DNA from: Actinomadura graeca
GTDB lineage: Bacteria > Actinomycetota > Actinomycetes > Streptosporangiales > Streptosporangiaceae
NCBI RefSeq assembly: GCF_019175365.1
Contig: NZ_CP059572.1
Span: 5,084,001 to 5,148,000, forward strand
DNA length: 64,000 nucleotides
Reading direction: 5' to 3'
The notes under the pieces were generated by a model. That model saw only the letters and a program-made list of their open reading frames with translations, made no database searches and had not been told where the DNA came from. The position numbers and the translations under genes are program-made. The first letter of the stretch is position 1; each line of letters begins with the position of its first letter. Positions 32,568 through 41,313 of this stretch are shown one piece after another.

Positions 32568-32786
32568 ATGATGCGCCAAAGTGTCCTCGTGATGGCCACT
32601 TGTCCTCTCGACCTCGACGAAGCCGCGCTGGAACTGATTCTCACGACCCACTGGATGGTGACCACCGGGCGGCGACTGTACGAACGGCCCGTGCTCCACC
32701 AGCTGGGCGCCGAGGAGCTCATCGACTTCTGGGCGGACGACCGGCTGGTCGCGCCCGTCCCCGCCTCCTCCGGCGGGACTCGGTGA
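32568..32786 (+). CDS. Small protein translationally coupled to a cyclase-like gene
   Basis: A 72-residue acidic, helical protein (EAALELILTTHWMV and LGAEELIDFWADDRL helices) with no family I recognise. Its stop overlaps the GTG start of the next gene as GTGA, so the two products are likely made in step and may bind each other. Size and position resemble the small adaptor or effector-associated domains seen beside signalling enzymes in actinobacteria; this comparison is inference. An AGGGCGC site precedes the paired ATGs at 32568/32571. Confidence 0.6.
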   Translation: MMRQSVLVMATCPLDLDEAALELILTTHWMVTTGRRLYERPVLHQLGAEELIDFWADDRLVAPVPASSGGTR

Positions 32787-33400
32787 GCGGCTGGTTCCCG
32801 CGGCTGAGGGACAGGGGCGCCGACGATGCGCCGCCTCCCGCCCAGCCCCGCCATCATCTCCTCTGCGGGGTCGACATCTCCGGCTACTCCCGGCACGACC
32901 AGAAGACGCAGATGTTCCTCCGGCATTCGATGTACAAGATCATCAAGGACGCGCGCAGGGCCGCTCGCATTCCGCCCTGGCGATGCCAGAGCGGCGACCG
33001 CGGTGATGGGATCCTGATCGTCGCCGACTCCGGGATCGGGCCGGAAATGATGTTCCCGGCATTCGTCGAGCGGGCGAAGAAGGGTGTGCGGGACCACAAC
33101 GCCTGCGCCGCCCGGGACGAGCGGGAGCGCATGCGGCTGCGCATGGCCGTCCACGCCGGATATCTGCAGAAGGACTCCCGCGGGTTCTCCGGCGACGCGG
33201 CCAACCATGTCGCCCGGCTGCTGGACGCGCCCGCGCTCAAGGGCCGGATGGACGAGTGGCGGGCCGACTTCGCCGTCGTCGTCTCCGAGGCGTTGTACCG
33301 CGAGGTCAGCGGCTACCACCTCATCGACCCCGGAGCCGCGTTCCCCATCCCCGTGGACGTCAAGGAGACCCACGGCCGGGCCTGGGCGATCATCCTCTGA
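32783..33400 (+). CDS. Class III nucleotidyl cyclase-like protein
   Basis: A 205-residue protein consisting of little more than a cyclase homology domain. The class III layout is visible: the first metal Asp (D31) in GVDISGYS, the second (D75) in RGDGILIV, a RMAVHAG strand and GDAANHVARLL, which supplies the Asn/Arg pair (N141, R145) used in catalysis. It could therefore be active, making a cyclic nucleotide; which base it uses cannot be read with confidence. GTG at 32783 overlaps the stop of the 72-residue gene. No transmembrane, TIR or other recognised effector is adjacent. Confidence 0.65.
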   Translation: MSGWFPRLRDRGADDAPPPAQPRHHLLCGVDISGYSRHDQKTQMFLRHSMYKIIKDARRAARIPPWRCQSGDRGDGILIVADSGIGPEMMFPAFVERAKKGVRDHNACAARDERERMRLRMAVHAGYLQKDSRGFSGDAANHVARLLDAPALKGRMDEWRADFAVVVSEALYREVSGYHLIDPGAAFPIPVDVKETHGRAWAIIL

Positions 33401-33440
33401 CGCGTCCGCCCCCGCCCGTCCCGGCGTGATGCGGGGGCGG

Positions 33441-33468
33441 CCGGTGGCGGTCCGGGGACCGCCGCCGG
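33441..33468. terminator. Hairpin between convergent cyclase and hydrolase genes
   Basis: A 13-base stem with one G-T pair (33441-33453 with 33456-33468) and a two-base loop. A second repeat, GCCCCCGC/GCGGGGGC, lies just to the left. Either could end transcription from both sides. Confidence 0.65.
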
Positions 33469-33482
33469 TGCCGCGTCCCGCC

Positions 33483-34310
33483 TCAGCCCGCCAGGAAGTC
33501 GAGGAGGTCGGCGTTGAAGCGCTCCTTGTCGCCCGGGACGAGGGCGATGCCGTGCGACCCGCCCTCGTACACCTTGAGGGTGGCGTCCGGGATGATCTCC
33601 GCGGATTTGCGGGCCGTGGCGTCGATCGGGACGACCTGGTCGTCGTCGCCGTGCACGATCAGCGTCGGGACGTCGAACCGGCGCAGGTCCTCGTGGAAGT
33701 CGGTCTCGGCGAACGCCGTGACGCAGTCCACGCCGGCCTTGACGCTCTCGTGCATCGCCATGAACCAGAACGCGTCCCGGTTGCCCTGGGTGGCCTTGGT
33801 GTTCGGACGGTTGGCGCTGAAGAAGCCCTCGGAGGTCTCCCTCCAGAACTGCGAACGCTCGTTCAGGAGGCCGCTCTTGATGTCCTCGAACACCTCTGCG
33901 GGCACCCCTTCGGGGTTGGTATCCGTCTGGAGCATCAGCGGCGGGATCGCCGACAGCAGCACCGCCTTGGAGACCCGGCCCGTCCCGTGCCGACCGATGT
34001 AGCGGGCCAGTTCACCGCCGCCCATCGAGTGCGCCACCAGCACCACGTCCCACAGGCCGAGGGCCTCGATGAGGTCGTTGAGGTCGTCGGCGAAGGTGTC
34101 GAAGTCGTAGCCCTCCCACGGCTGGCCCGACCTGCCGTGCCCGCGCCGGTCGTGCGCGATGCCGCGGTAGCCCGCGTCGGCGACCGCCTTCAGCTGGTCG
34201 TCCCACGCGTCGGCGTTCAGCGGCCACCCGTGGATGAACAGCACCGGCTGCCCGCGTCCCCAGTCCTTGTAGTAGATCTCGACACCGTCGCGCGTCTTGA
34301 CGAAACTCAT
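33483..34310 (-). CDS. Alpha/beta hydrolase, non-heme chloroperoxidase/arylesterase type
   Basis: A 275-residue single-domain hydrolase of the cofactor-free haloperoxidase/esterase group. The oxyanion loop is HGWPLNADAW, the nucleophile is Ser95 in AHSMGGGE, the acid is in VHGDDDQVVP and the His in GGSHGIAL near the C-terminus. Members hydrolyse esters and can form peracids; the natural substrate is unknown. It starts with ATG at 34310 after a GGGGGC site. It stands alone, convergent with the cyclase gene and 129 bases from the MarR gene stop. Confidence 0.92.
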   Translation of the reverse strand: MSFVKTRDGVEIYYKDWGRGQPVLFIHGWPLNADAWDDQLKAVADAGYRGIAHDRRGHGRSGQPWEGYDFDTFADDLNDLIEALGLWDVVLVAHSMGGGELARYIGRHGTGRVSKAVLLSAIPPLMLQTDTNPEGVPAEVFEDIKSGLLNERSQFWRETSEGFFSANRPNTKATQGNRDAFWFMAMHESVKAGVDCVTAFAETDFHEDLRRFDVPTLIVHGDDDQVVPIDATARKSAEIIPDATLKVYEGGSHGIALVPGDKERFNADLLDFLAG

Positions 34311-34439
34311 CGGATGCCCCCTGATGGCGATCGGAGGGCGCCCCCGCCCGGGACGCCTATCCAGCGGGGTACCCCGGCCCCACCAGGCAAACGCCGCCAG
34401 CCGCCATGCCGCCTGACGCCATGCCGCCTGGCGCCGGGC

Positions 34440-34883
34440 TCAGCCCTCGTCCGGGACGCAGGCGTCGGAGATCCCCCTCAGCCAGGACCGGAAGGCCGCC
34501 CGCTGCTCCTCGTCCAGCCCGGCCTCCAGGTCGGTCTCCCGGCGGGCGACGGCGAGCCGGGCCCGCCTCAGCAGGGCGCGCCCGTCCTCGGTGATCTCGA
34601 TCGCCTGGGTGCGGCGGTCGGCGGGGTGCGGCCGCCGCACGATCAGCCCGTTGCGCTCCAGCCCGGCGAGCATCTCGTTGGCGGACTGCCGGGAGCTGGA
34701 CACCTTCCGGCCGATGTCGGCGTTCGACAGGCCCGGATGGTCCTGGACGATCAGCAGCGTGGCGTACTGGGGCGTCGACAGCCCGAACTCCTCGAGTTCC
34801 GCTCCGATGGCGGCGCGCATGCCGAGCCAGGCGCTGCGGACCATGAAGGCGAGCGTGCCGTCGCCGTATCCGAACTCTCCCAC
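34440..34883 (-). CDS. MarR-family transcriptional regulator
   Basis: A 147-residue MarR repressor with the usual dimer helices, a winged helix-turn-helix (NADIGRKVSSSRQSANEMLAG) and the acidic wing followed by RRPHPADRRTQAIEIT. It begins with GTG at 34883. It is divergent from an MFS exporter gene, and a long inverted repeat lies in the 109 bases between them, so it most likely represses the exporter and itself until a ligand binds. Confidence 0.92.
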   Translation of the reverse strand: MGEFGYGDGTLAFMVRSAWLGMRAAIGAELEEFGLSTPQYATLLIVQDHPGLSNADIGRKVSSSRQSANEMLAGLERNGLIVRRPHPADRRTQAIEITEDGRALLRRARLAVARRETDLEAGLDEEQRAAFRSWLRGISDACVPDEG

Positions 34884-34920
34884 CCGCCCAACTCTTCCAT
34901 GCCCGGCCGCGCCACGACAG

Positions 34921-34967
34921 ATTGACAGGTTCCTGACGAACTAGGCTATCGTCAAGAACCTGACAAT
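34921..34967. promoter_or_regulatory. MarR operator, 19-base inverted repeat
   Basis: Arms 34921-34939 and 34949-34967 form a 19-base inverted repeat with two mismatches, centred between the MarR and exporter starts. Each arm contains CAGGTTC. The spacing suits two MarR dimers or one extended site over a shared promoter. Confidence 0.75.
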
Positions 34968-34992
34968 CAGCCTACCTCCGTAAGGGCACGCG

Positions 34993-36546
34993 ATGGCCGC
35001 AACCCGGCAGCGACTGATCCTGGCCGTACTCGTCGTCTCCCCGATCGTCATCTGGATGGACAACACCATCCTGAACACCGCGTTCGTCCGTCTCGCCGAC
35101 CCGGACCGCGGGCTGGGCGCCTCCCCGGGCGAGCTCCAGTGGGCGGTCGGCTCCTACACGCTCGTCTTCGCCACCCTGATGTTCACCGCCGGGGCGCTCG
35201 GCGACCGCTTCGGCCACCGCACCGTCCTGCTCAGCGGGATGGTCGTCTTCGGCCTCTCGTCGGTGTGGGCCGCGTACGCGGGCAGCGCGGCCGAGCTGAT
35301 CGCCGCCCGCGCCGTGATGGGCCTCGGCAGCGCCCTCGCGGTCCCCGCCACCATGGCGATCCTGACCTGGGCCTTCACCGGCCCCGCCCGCGCCTCGGCG
35401 TTCGGCGCCTTCAGCATCTCCGCCGGGGTCGGCATCGCGGCCGGGCCGGTGCTCGCGGGCGTCCTGCTCGACCGCTTCTGGTGGGGCTCGGTGTTCCTCG
35501 TCAACGTGCCGGTCGTCGTCCTCGCGCTGGCGGCGATCGGCTGGGTGGTGCCGAACTTCCGGAGCCAGGAGCCGCGCCGGCTGGACGTCGCCGGCCTCCT
35601 GCTGTCGACCGCCGGGCTCTCCACACTGGTGTACGGGCTGATCCGGGCGGGACAGGTGTCCGCGTGGGCCCGGTGGGACGTGGTGCTCCCCGCCACAGCC
35701 GGCCTGGTCCTGCTGGCCGCGTTCGTGGCGGTCGAGGCCCGCGTCCGGCAGCCCGGCTTCGACCCCCGGCTGCTCGCCCGCCGGGTCTTCGGCGGCGGCA
35801 ACGCGGCGCTCGGCCTGCTGTTCCTCGCGATGACCGCCAGCACCTTCTTCGGCGCCTTCTACCTCCAGGGCGCCCGCGGCTTCTCCCCTCTCGCGGCCGG
35901 GCTGGCCGGGCCGCTGCCCGCCGCCATCGGCGTGATGCTGGGCGCCCCGCTGGCGACGCGGCTGGTCGCGCGCTCCTCCGTGCGGCCCGTCACCGTCACC
36001 GGGCTCGCCACCGCCGCGCTGGTCATGGGGGCGTGGAGCCTGTTCGGCCTGCACACCCCGCTGATCTGGGCCGAGATCCTGTCCTTCGTCCAGGGGCTGG
36101 CCATCGGGACCGTGATCGCACCCGTGAGCACGGCCGTCATGAGCACCATCCCCCTGGACCGCGCCGGAGCCGGCTCCGCGGTCAACAACACGATCCGGCA
36201 GACCGGCAGCGTCCTCGGCATCGCGGTGGGCGGCACGATCATGTCGATCGTCTACCGGCGGGGGATCGAGGACGCCCTGGCCGGGACGTCCGGGCCCGTC
36301 CGCGACCAGGCCCGGATCTCCGCCGAGCAGGCCCGGCACGCGGCGTCCGCCGCGCGGCGCCCCGACCTGGCCGAGGCCGCCGACCGCGCCTTCATGCACG
36401 CGATGCACGTGACCAGCCTGTGGACGATGGCCATCGCCCTCGGCGGCGCCCTCGTCCTGGTGGCCGCCTTCCGCCCGTCCCGGGCCGGGGACCCCGTGAC
36501 CGTCCCCGAACAGGAACGAGAGGAACCCACCCCCGACCGCGTCTGA
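34993..36546 (+). CDS. MFS multidrug exporter, 14-helix DHA2 type
   Basis: A 517-residue drug:proton antiporter. Fourteen membrane helices can be counted; loop 2-3 has the MFS signature GDRFGHRTVLL, and helix 5 carries the antiporter motif C pattern (GPVLAGVLLD). The SAVNNTIRQTGSVLGIAVGG segment near the C-terminal half is typical of EmrB/QacA-like exporters. ATG at 34993 has AAGGG upstream. Control by the divergent MarR protein is strongly suggested by the operator between them. The substrate is unknown; a toxic product of either cluster is possible. Confidence 0.93.
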   Translation: MAATRQRLILAVLVVSPIVIWMDNTILNTAFVRLADPDRGLGASPGELQWAVGSYTLVFATLMFTAGALGDRFGHRTVLLSGMVVFGLSSVWAAYAGSAAELIAARAVMGLGSALAVPATMAILTWAFTGPARASAFGAFSISAGVGIAAGPVLAGVLLDRFWWGSVFLVNVPVVVLALAAIGWVVPNFRSQEPRRLDVAGLLLSTAGLSTLVYGLIRAGQVSAWARWDVVLPATAGLVLLAAFVAVEARVRQPGFDPRLLARRVFGGGNAALGLLFLAMTASTFFGAFYLQGARGFSPLAAGLAGPLPAAIGVMLGAPLATRLVARSSVRPVTVTGLATAALVMGAWSLFGLHTPLIWAEILSFVQGLAIGTVIAPVSTAVMSTIPLDRAGAGSAVNNTIRQTGSVLGIAVGGTIMSIVYRRGIEDALAGTSGPVRDQARISAEQARHAASAARRPDLAEAADRAFMHAMHVTSLWTMAIALGGALVLVAAFRPSRAGDPVTVPEQEREEPTPDRV

Positions 36547-36711
36547 AAACCTCCCGCCACACCGCCCGCCGCCGCGCCGGAGAAGCCGTCGAAAGAACAT
36601 TCACATCTATGTCCGGACCACTGCACAGATGGCCACACGACTCCGGCGCGCCGCAACTCTCACCACTGACATCCGAGGCCGTCCCTCCGCACAAGGGCGT
36701 TAACTGCATCA

Positions 36712-36732
36712 GATTTCGGACGTGTCGAAATC
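36712..36732. promoter_or_regulatory. Inverted repeat, possible operator
   Basis: GATTTCG and CGAAATC form a perfect seven-base inverted repeat with a seven-base centre, about 190 bases before the regulator start. Confidence 0.4.
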
Positions 36733-36807
36733 GTGATGCGGTCAACATCTTCGAAGGATCACCCCCTGCAGGTCAGGGGATCGCCGACCCTTATTCGGAG
36801 GGGAGGT

Positions 36808-36821
36808 CTGGATATATCCAG
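36808..36821. promoter_or_regulatory. Perfect 14-base palindrome, possible operator
   Basis: CTGGATATATCCAG is a perfect palindrome in an AT-rich patch about 97 bases before the GTG of the XRE-NB-ARC-TPR gene. Confidence 0.4.
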
Positions 36822-36917
36822 GTACGCATTGCGAGCCGCTTTACAGGACTGCCACGAAATTTGTGTAGTGTTCCTTGCTGGATAGTAAGGCGTGCTCGCG
36901 CGTATCCGGGAGGTCCA

Positions 36918-39212
36918 GTGGCCGCGGACCGAGGTGAGGCGGCTTCGCCGTTCGTCGAAGAGTTACAGCGCCTGGTGACCCAACGCCGTCTCTCGTGGCG
37001 GCGGCTCGCGGATCTGACCGGCTACCATCCCAGTTGGTTGAGCAAGGTCCGGCATGGAGCACCTCCGTCGGCCGACCTTGTCAGGCGTTGCGACGACGTT
37101 CTGGAAGCGGGGGGAAGGCTCATCTCGCTCGCCAAGGTCACCCCCTTGTCGAGCCCCGCGCAACTTCCCGCCCCGCCCGCCGGTTTCGTGGGACGAGAAG
37201 CCTTCCTCGCGCGAATGCGGAATATCCTCCTGAACGGGCGCGGTGCGAGCGGGACCCCTGTCGTCGTGGTCGAGGGGCCGCCCGGCATCGGCAAAACGAC
37301 CGCGGCGCTCCGCTGCGCGGAGGACATCCTCCGGTCCGAGCCCGCGGAATTCCCCGACGGCCAGCTCTTCGTGGACCTCAGAGGCTATTCCCCTGATGGC
37401 GGACCGTCCTGCCCTGCGGATGTGCTGGAGGGATTCCTGGTGTCCCTCGGGGTCCCCGCCCAGGAGGTCCCCGCCAGGATGGAACGGCGTGCGGCGTTGT
37501 ACCGGTCGCTGCTGGCATCGCGCCGCGTACTGATCATCCTCGACAACGCGGCATCGTCCGACCAGGTCGAGCCCCTCCTGCCGGGATCCTCCGACAGCGC
37601 CGTCATCATCACGAGCCGCCGCCGGCTCGGCGCGCTGACGATGCGCGTCAATGTCGAGCGGGGAGAACTGCGCCCCCTGTCGGAGGACGAGTGCGTGGCC
37701 GTGCTGAGGTCGGCCATCGGCGCCGAACGCGCCACCTCGGAGGCGGAATCGGTCGCCGTGCTCGCCCATCTGTGCGGGCGCCTGCCCCTGGCCCTCCGGA
37801 TCGTCGCCGAGAGGGTGGCGGCGCATCCGCATCATCCCATCGGCGAACTGGCGGACGAACTCGCCGCCGAGCGCCAGCGTCTCGACGGGCTGGCGATCCA
37901 CGACTCGGTGAACGTCCGGTCGGCGTTCGGATGGTCCTATCGGGCGTTGAGCGAGGCGGAGGCGCGCACGTTCCGGTATCTCGGCATGCATCGCGGTCCC
38001 GACGCGAGCGTGGAGGCGGTCGCCGCGCTGACCGGGGTCCCCGTGCTGAGGACGCGCCGCCGGCTGCAGAAGCTCCACGAGTTCCATCTGCTCGAAGGGG
38101 TCCCCGGCAGCCGCTACCGTCATCACGACCTGCTGCGGCTCTTCGCGGCCGAGCGGGTGGAGGCCGACGAGCCCATCGCGGACCGGATCGCGGCGGCGCG
38201 CCGTCTGAGCAACTGGTACGTCCATACGGCCATGGCGGGCGGACGGGCCCTGGCGCCCTTCCGGCTCAACCCGCTGGTGTTGCCGGGTGTGGAGCCCGGC
38301 ACCACCCCCTTGCGGTTCGGTGACGACAAGGCGGCCCTCCGCTGGTACGACACGGAGGCCGCGAACTTCGTCGCGGTCACCCGGCTCGCCGTCGACCATG
38401 GCCTGCACGAGACCGCGTGGAAGCTGGCGGTCGCCCTGTTCGACTACTTCCGCCTGCTCAGGAGACCCGGAAGCATCTGGCTCGCGACGACCGCGCTCGC
38501 CCTCCGGGCGGCCAAGGACATCGCCGACCGCTACGCCGAGGGCTGGGTGGAGACCAGTCTCGCGGAGGGATACCGCTGGCTGCGTCGCTATGAGCGCTCA
38601 AGGCTCCATTTCGAGCACGCGCTCCAGGTGCGCCGCGAGGTCGGAGACCGGCACGGTGAGGCGTGGGCCCTCGCGGGCCTCGGCTTCCTCGCGGTCGATC
38701 AGGGGCACTGGGAACCGGCCCGCGAATGCGCCTGCCAGGCCATATCGATCTTCACCGAGCTCGGCGACCACCACGGCCGGGCGTCGAGCATGCTGACCAT
38801 CGCCGATTCCTGCCGTGGCCGCCGGGACCACGCCGAGGCGCTGGCCATGCTGGACGAGGCGCTCGCGATCTTCGAGCGGATCGAGAACCACGACGGCCAG
38901 GGGCTGGCGCTGGCGAAGCTGGCGGGCGTCCACACCGATCACGGCCGGCTCGAACTGGCGCTGACCTTCCTCGACCGGTCCGTCCAGGCCAGGAGGATCG
39001 CCGGTTCCCGCTGGGGTGAGGCGGACGGCCTCGCGCGACAGGCCCGCACGCTGGAGGCGCTGGGTCGCGCCGATCCGGCGCGGCGGTCCTGGGAGGCGGC
39101 CCTCGAACTGTACGAGGAACTCGGTGACGGGCGGGCCGACGACATCCGCGCGCATCTGGAGGGGCGCGGTCCCCGCGCCGTCGCCGGAACGCTGTCAGTG
39201 CCCGCCTGGTGA
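36918..39212 (+). CDS. XRE HTH - NB-ARC - TPR regulator (STAND ATPase)
   Basis: A 764-residue STAND protein. Residues about 8-65 form an XRE-like helix-turn-helix (RLSWRRLADLTGYHPSWLSK); the NB-ARC ATPase follows, with the P-loop GPPGIGKTT near residue 119, Walker B VLIILDN near 200 and a GLPLAL-type motif (CGRLPLALRI). A winged-helix region and six or more TPR-like repeats (about 500-755) make up the rest. Such proteins act as ATP-switched transcription regulators of secondary metabolism, without the SARP DNA-binding domain of AfsR. GTG at 36918 has GGGAGG four bases upstream. Its 3' end overlaps the convergent P450 gene by 18 bases. Confidence 0.88.
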   Translation: MAADRGEAASPFVEELQRLVTQRRLSWRRLADLTGYHPSWLSKVRHGAPPSADLVRRCDDVLEAGGRLISLAKVTPLSSPAQLPAPPAGFVGREAFLARMRNILLNGRGASGTPVVVVEGPPGIGKTTAALRCAEDILRSEPAEFPDGQLFVDLRGYSPDGGPSCPADVLEGFLVSLGVPAQEVPARMERRAALYRSLLASRRVLIILDNAASSDQVEPLLPGSSDSAVIITSRRRLGALTMRVNVERGELRPLSEDECVAVLRSAIGAERATSEAESVAVLAHLCGRLPLALRIVAERVAAHPHHPIGELADELAAERQRLDGLAIHDSVNVRSAFGWSYRALSEAEARTFRYLGMHRGPDASVEAVAALTGVPVLRTRRRLQKLHEFHLLEGVPGSRYRHHDLLRLFAAERVEADEPIADRIAAARRLSNWYVHTAMAGGRALAPFRLNPLVLPGVEPGTTPLRFGDDKAALRWYDTEAANFVAVTRLAVDHGLHETAWKLAVALFDYFRLLRRPGSIWLATTALALRAAKDIADRYAEGWVETSLAEGYRWLRRYERSRLHFEHALQVRREVGDRHGEAWALAGLGFLAVDQGHWEPARECACQAISIFTELGDHHGRASSMLTIADSCRGRRDHAEALAMLDEALAIFERIENHDGQGLALAKLAGVHTDHGRLELALTFLDRSVQARRIAGSRWGEADGLARQARTLEALGRADPARRSWEAALELYEELGDGRADDIRAHLEGRGPRAVAGTLSVPAW

Positions 39213-40376
39213 GAAGACGACCGGAAGCGAGTGGACTCCGCGGATGACGAAGCTGGGCTGCCTGCGGATCTGGTCGGCGGGAGCCGCCAGCGCCAGGCCG
39301 GGAAGCCGGTCGAGGAGCGTGCCGACCGCGATCCTCCCCTCGACCCGGGCCAGCCGTGCTCCGAGGCAGTAGTGGACGCCGCGGCCGAACGCGAGGTGGG
39401 AGGTGTCGGCACGGTCGATACGGAACTCGTCGGGGGCGGTGAACCGGCCGGGGTCGCGGTGTGCGGCCGCCAGCGAGATCACCACGGGCTCGCCCGCGCC
39501 GATCACCGTTCCGCCGATGGTGACCGGCTCGGTGGGGAACCGCCAGGCCGCGAGCTCCATCGGGCCGTCCCACCGGAGCACCTCTTCGATGGCCGGGTCG
39601 AGCAACTCGGGGCGGGACCGCAGCAGGCTCAGCTGATCGGGATGGCGGAGCAGTGCGAGCACCGCGTTCGCGACGAGGGCGACGTTCCCCTCGTGGCCCG
39701 CCAGCGCCAGCAGGAAGACCATCGAGAGCAGCTCGGTCTCGCCGAGGTCCTCCTGGATCAGCTCGCTGATGAGATCGTCGCCCGGGTTGCGGCGTTTCGC
39801 CGCGATGAGCTCTTTCAGGTAGACGTCGGGGCGCGGTACGGGTGGCCCGTCGGGGAGCGCGTTCGAGGTCCACTGCCGGAAGTAGCGGTGATCCTCCGCG
39901 GGGACGCCCAGGATCTCGCCGATCACGGAGATCGCCAACGGGAAGGCGTAGTCGGCGATGATCTCCGCCGAGCCCCTGTCCTGGAAGCCGTCGACCAGTG
40001 AACCGGCGATCTCCTGGATGCGATCGCGCATCCGTTCCACCCGTTCCGCGGAGAAGGCTCCGGTCACCGACCGGCGGAGGCGTGTGTGGTCGGGGGGCTC
40101 CAGGGTGAGCAGGTGGGTGGCCAGCGCGGATCCGTCCTCAAGTCCGCGGTCGCGGTCGTCCGTCCGCCACGCGGGAGCCGCGGCGCGTGGATCCCTGCTC
40201 AGCCTCGGGTCCGCGAGGGCGGCCCGGGCCTCCTCGAAGGGGAGGATCCACCAGCAGTACAGATCGTCGCGAAGGCGCATCCGGCGCACCGGCGCTTCTT
40301 CCCGGAGCCGCCGATAGGCAGGGTAGGGATCGGACGCGAACCCGGGCCCGAGCAGCTGCCTCTTCCTGTCCCTCAC
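39195..40376 (-). CDS. Cytochrome P450 with atypical I-helix
   Basis: A 393-residue soluble bacterial P450. The heme loop FGRGVHYCLG (Cys337) and the ExxR helix (EEVLRWD) are intact. The I-helix reads AGHEGN at 226-231: the threonine that normally follows the acidic residue (AGxETT) is glycine, which suggests altered oxygen activation or a non-hydroxylating reaction. GTG at 40376 has GAGGAG about six bases upstream. No ferredoxin lies beside it. The end overlaps the STAND regulator, and an IclR-like gene lies beyond a long untranslated stretch; either could control it. Confidence 0.92.
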   Translation of the reverse strand: MRDRKRQLLGPGFASDPYPAYRRLREEAPVRRMRLRDDLYCWWILPFEEARAALADPRLSRDPRAAAPAWRTDDRDRGLEDGSALATHLLTLEPPDHTRLRRSVTGAFSAERVERMRDRIQEIAGSLVDGFQDRGSAEIIADYAFPLAISVIGEILGVPAEDHRYFRQWTSNALPDGPPVPRPDVYLKELIAAKRRNPGDDLISELIQEDLGETELLSMVFLLALAGHEGNVALVANAVLALLRHPDQLSLLRSRPELLDPAIEEVLRWDGPMELAAWRFPTEPVTIGGTVIGAGEPVVISLAAAHRDPGRFTAPDEFRIDRADTSHLAFGRGVHYCLGARLARVEGRIAVGTLLDRLPGLALAAPADQIRRQPSFVIRGVHSLPVVFSPGGH

Positions 40377-41313
40377 CGAATCTCCTCGGATTCACTCGCA
40401 ACGGGCCGGACCTCACGGTGCCGTCCTCGCCGGGCCCCATCGTGGCATGATCACAGAGAGTGCCGCTTTCCTCTCACTTCGCTAGTGATGTTTCGCTGAT
40501 TTCTCAACGCGTCAACACTTGCTGCACCGCGCGAGCATCATGGCATCATGGAGCCAGTTCGAAAAGCCTCTGAAACGGGTCAATGACGTGCCCGGACGGT
40601 GTCCGGGGCCTGCGTCCATCGGCGGGGGCGCGATCAATGACGCAACTACGAACATCAGTGCAGGGGGGTCACCGGCTCGTGGATCGCATGATGAAAGATT
40701 AGCGATGAGTGAGGACGGACTTCGGGTCCGTCAAGGCGTGGGGGCCCGCCGTTGCGGGCGAGTCCTGTCCTTCTCCCGGACCGGCTCGCGGAGCCGGCAC
40801 CACGCCTATCATCGCCCTGGTCCTTCGAAATTCACCCTCGTGGGCTTGCGGTGGACCAGATGTCTTTGACGGTCGGTGCGGCGGCCGTGAAAGAGCCGAG
40901 ATCGAGCATGGTCCGTTTCGCCGGGCCGTGACCGGAGTCGAGGACGGACGGTCGCGGAGTATCTGTGCGACCCCGGCGTGGACATGTACTTCTTCTGGCG
41001 GTCGTGCCGGGTCGGGGCGTGATCGAGGACGTCGTTGCACGTGGTGGGGGCACACGTCACCATCGCGTACGCCGGCCCCCGCCGTCGACCACATCACACC
41101 GCTGCTCATCCGTCGGCCAGGGAATCGCCCAGGCCGAGCCGTGAGGAGGTGTAGACCGACCAAACGCACCTTGATGATAGGAAAAGCGGTCATCTCCACC
41201 GCGCAGACGGGCGGCTCGCGCGGATCCACTCGATGGGCTTTCGGCCCGCCGGGTGATATCGGAGAGGCGCTTTCCAATGCTCGCCAATCAGCTGAATCTG
41301 ATGGAGGTGTGTC
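40377..41313. other. Long non-coding, lower-GC stretch with hairpins
   Basis: More than 900 bases with lower GC than the neighbours and no ORF with actinobacterial codon use. It contains a TCACT/AGTGA repeat (40474-40488), a seven-base stem with a UUCG-type loop (40714-40732), and a perfect seven-base stem with a three-base loop (40782-40798). Short ORFs exist but none has a ribosome site. It may hold promoters, a small RNA, or a decayed gene. Confidence 0.55.

Larger units (their letters stand above)
36547..36917. other. Intergenic stretch with two palindromes
   Basis: About 370 bases without a gene, with falling GC content toward the regulator start. It holds two perfect inverted repeats, listed separately, and probably the promoter of the STAND regulator. 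Confidence 0.6.

Noticed and set aside
32568..33400. Pycsar-type anti-phage system
   Set aside because: A cyclase-like gene is present, but the neighbour has no membrane helices or TIR domain, so the defining effector is missing.
36918..39212. AfsR/SARP-type activator
   Set aside because: The N-terminus is an XRE-like HTH, not the OmpR-type and BTAD domains of SARPs.
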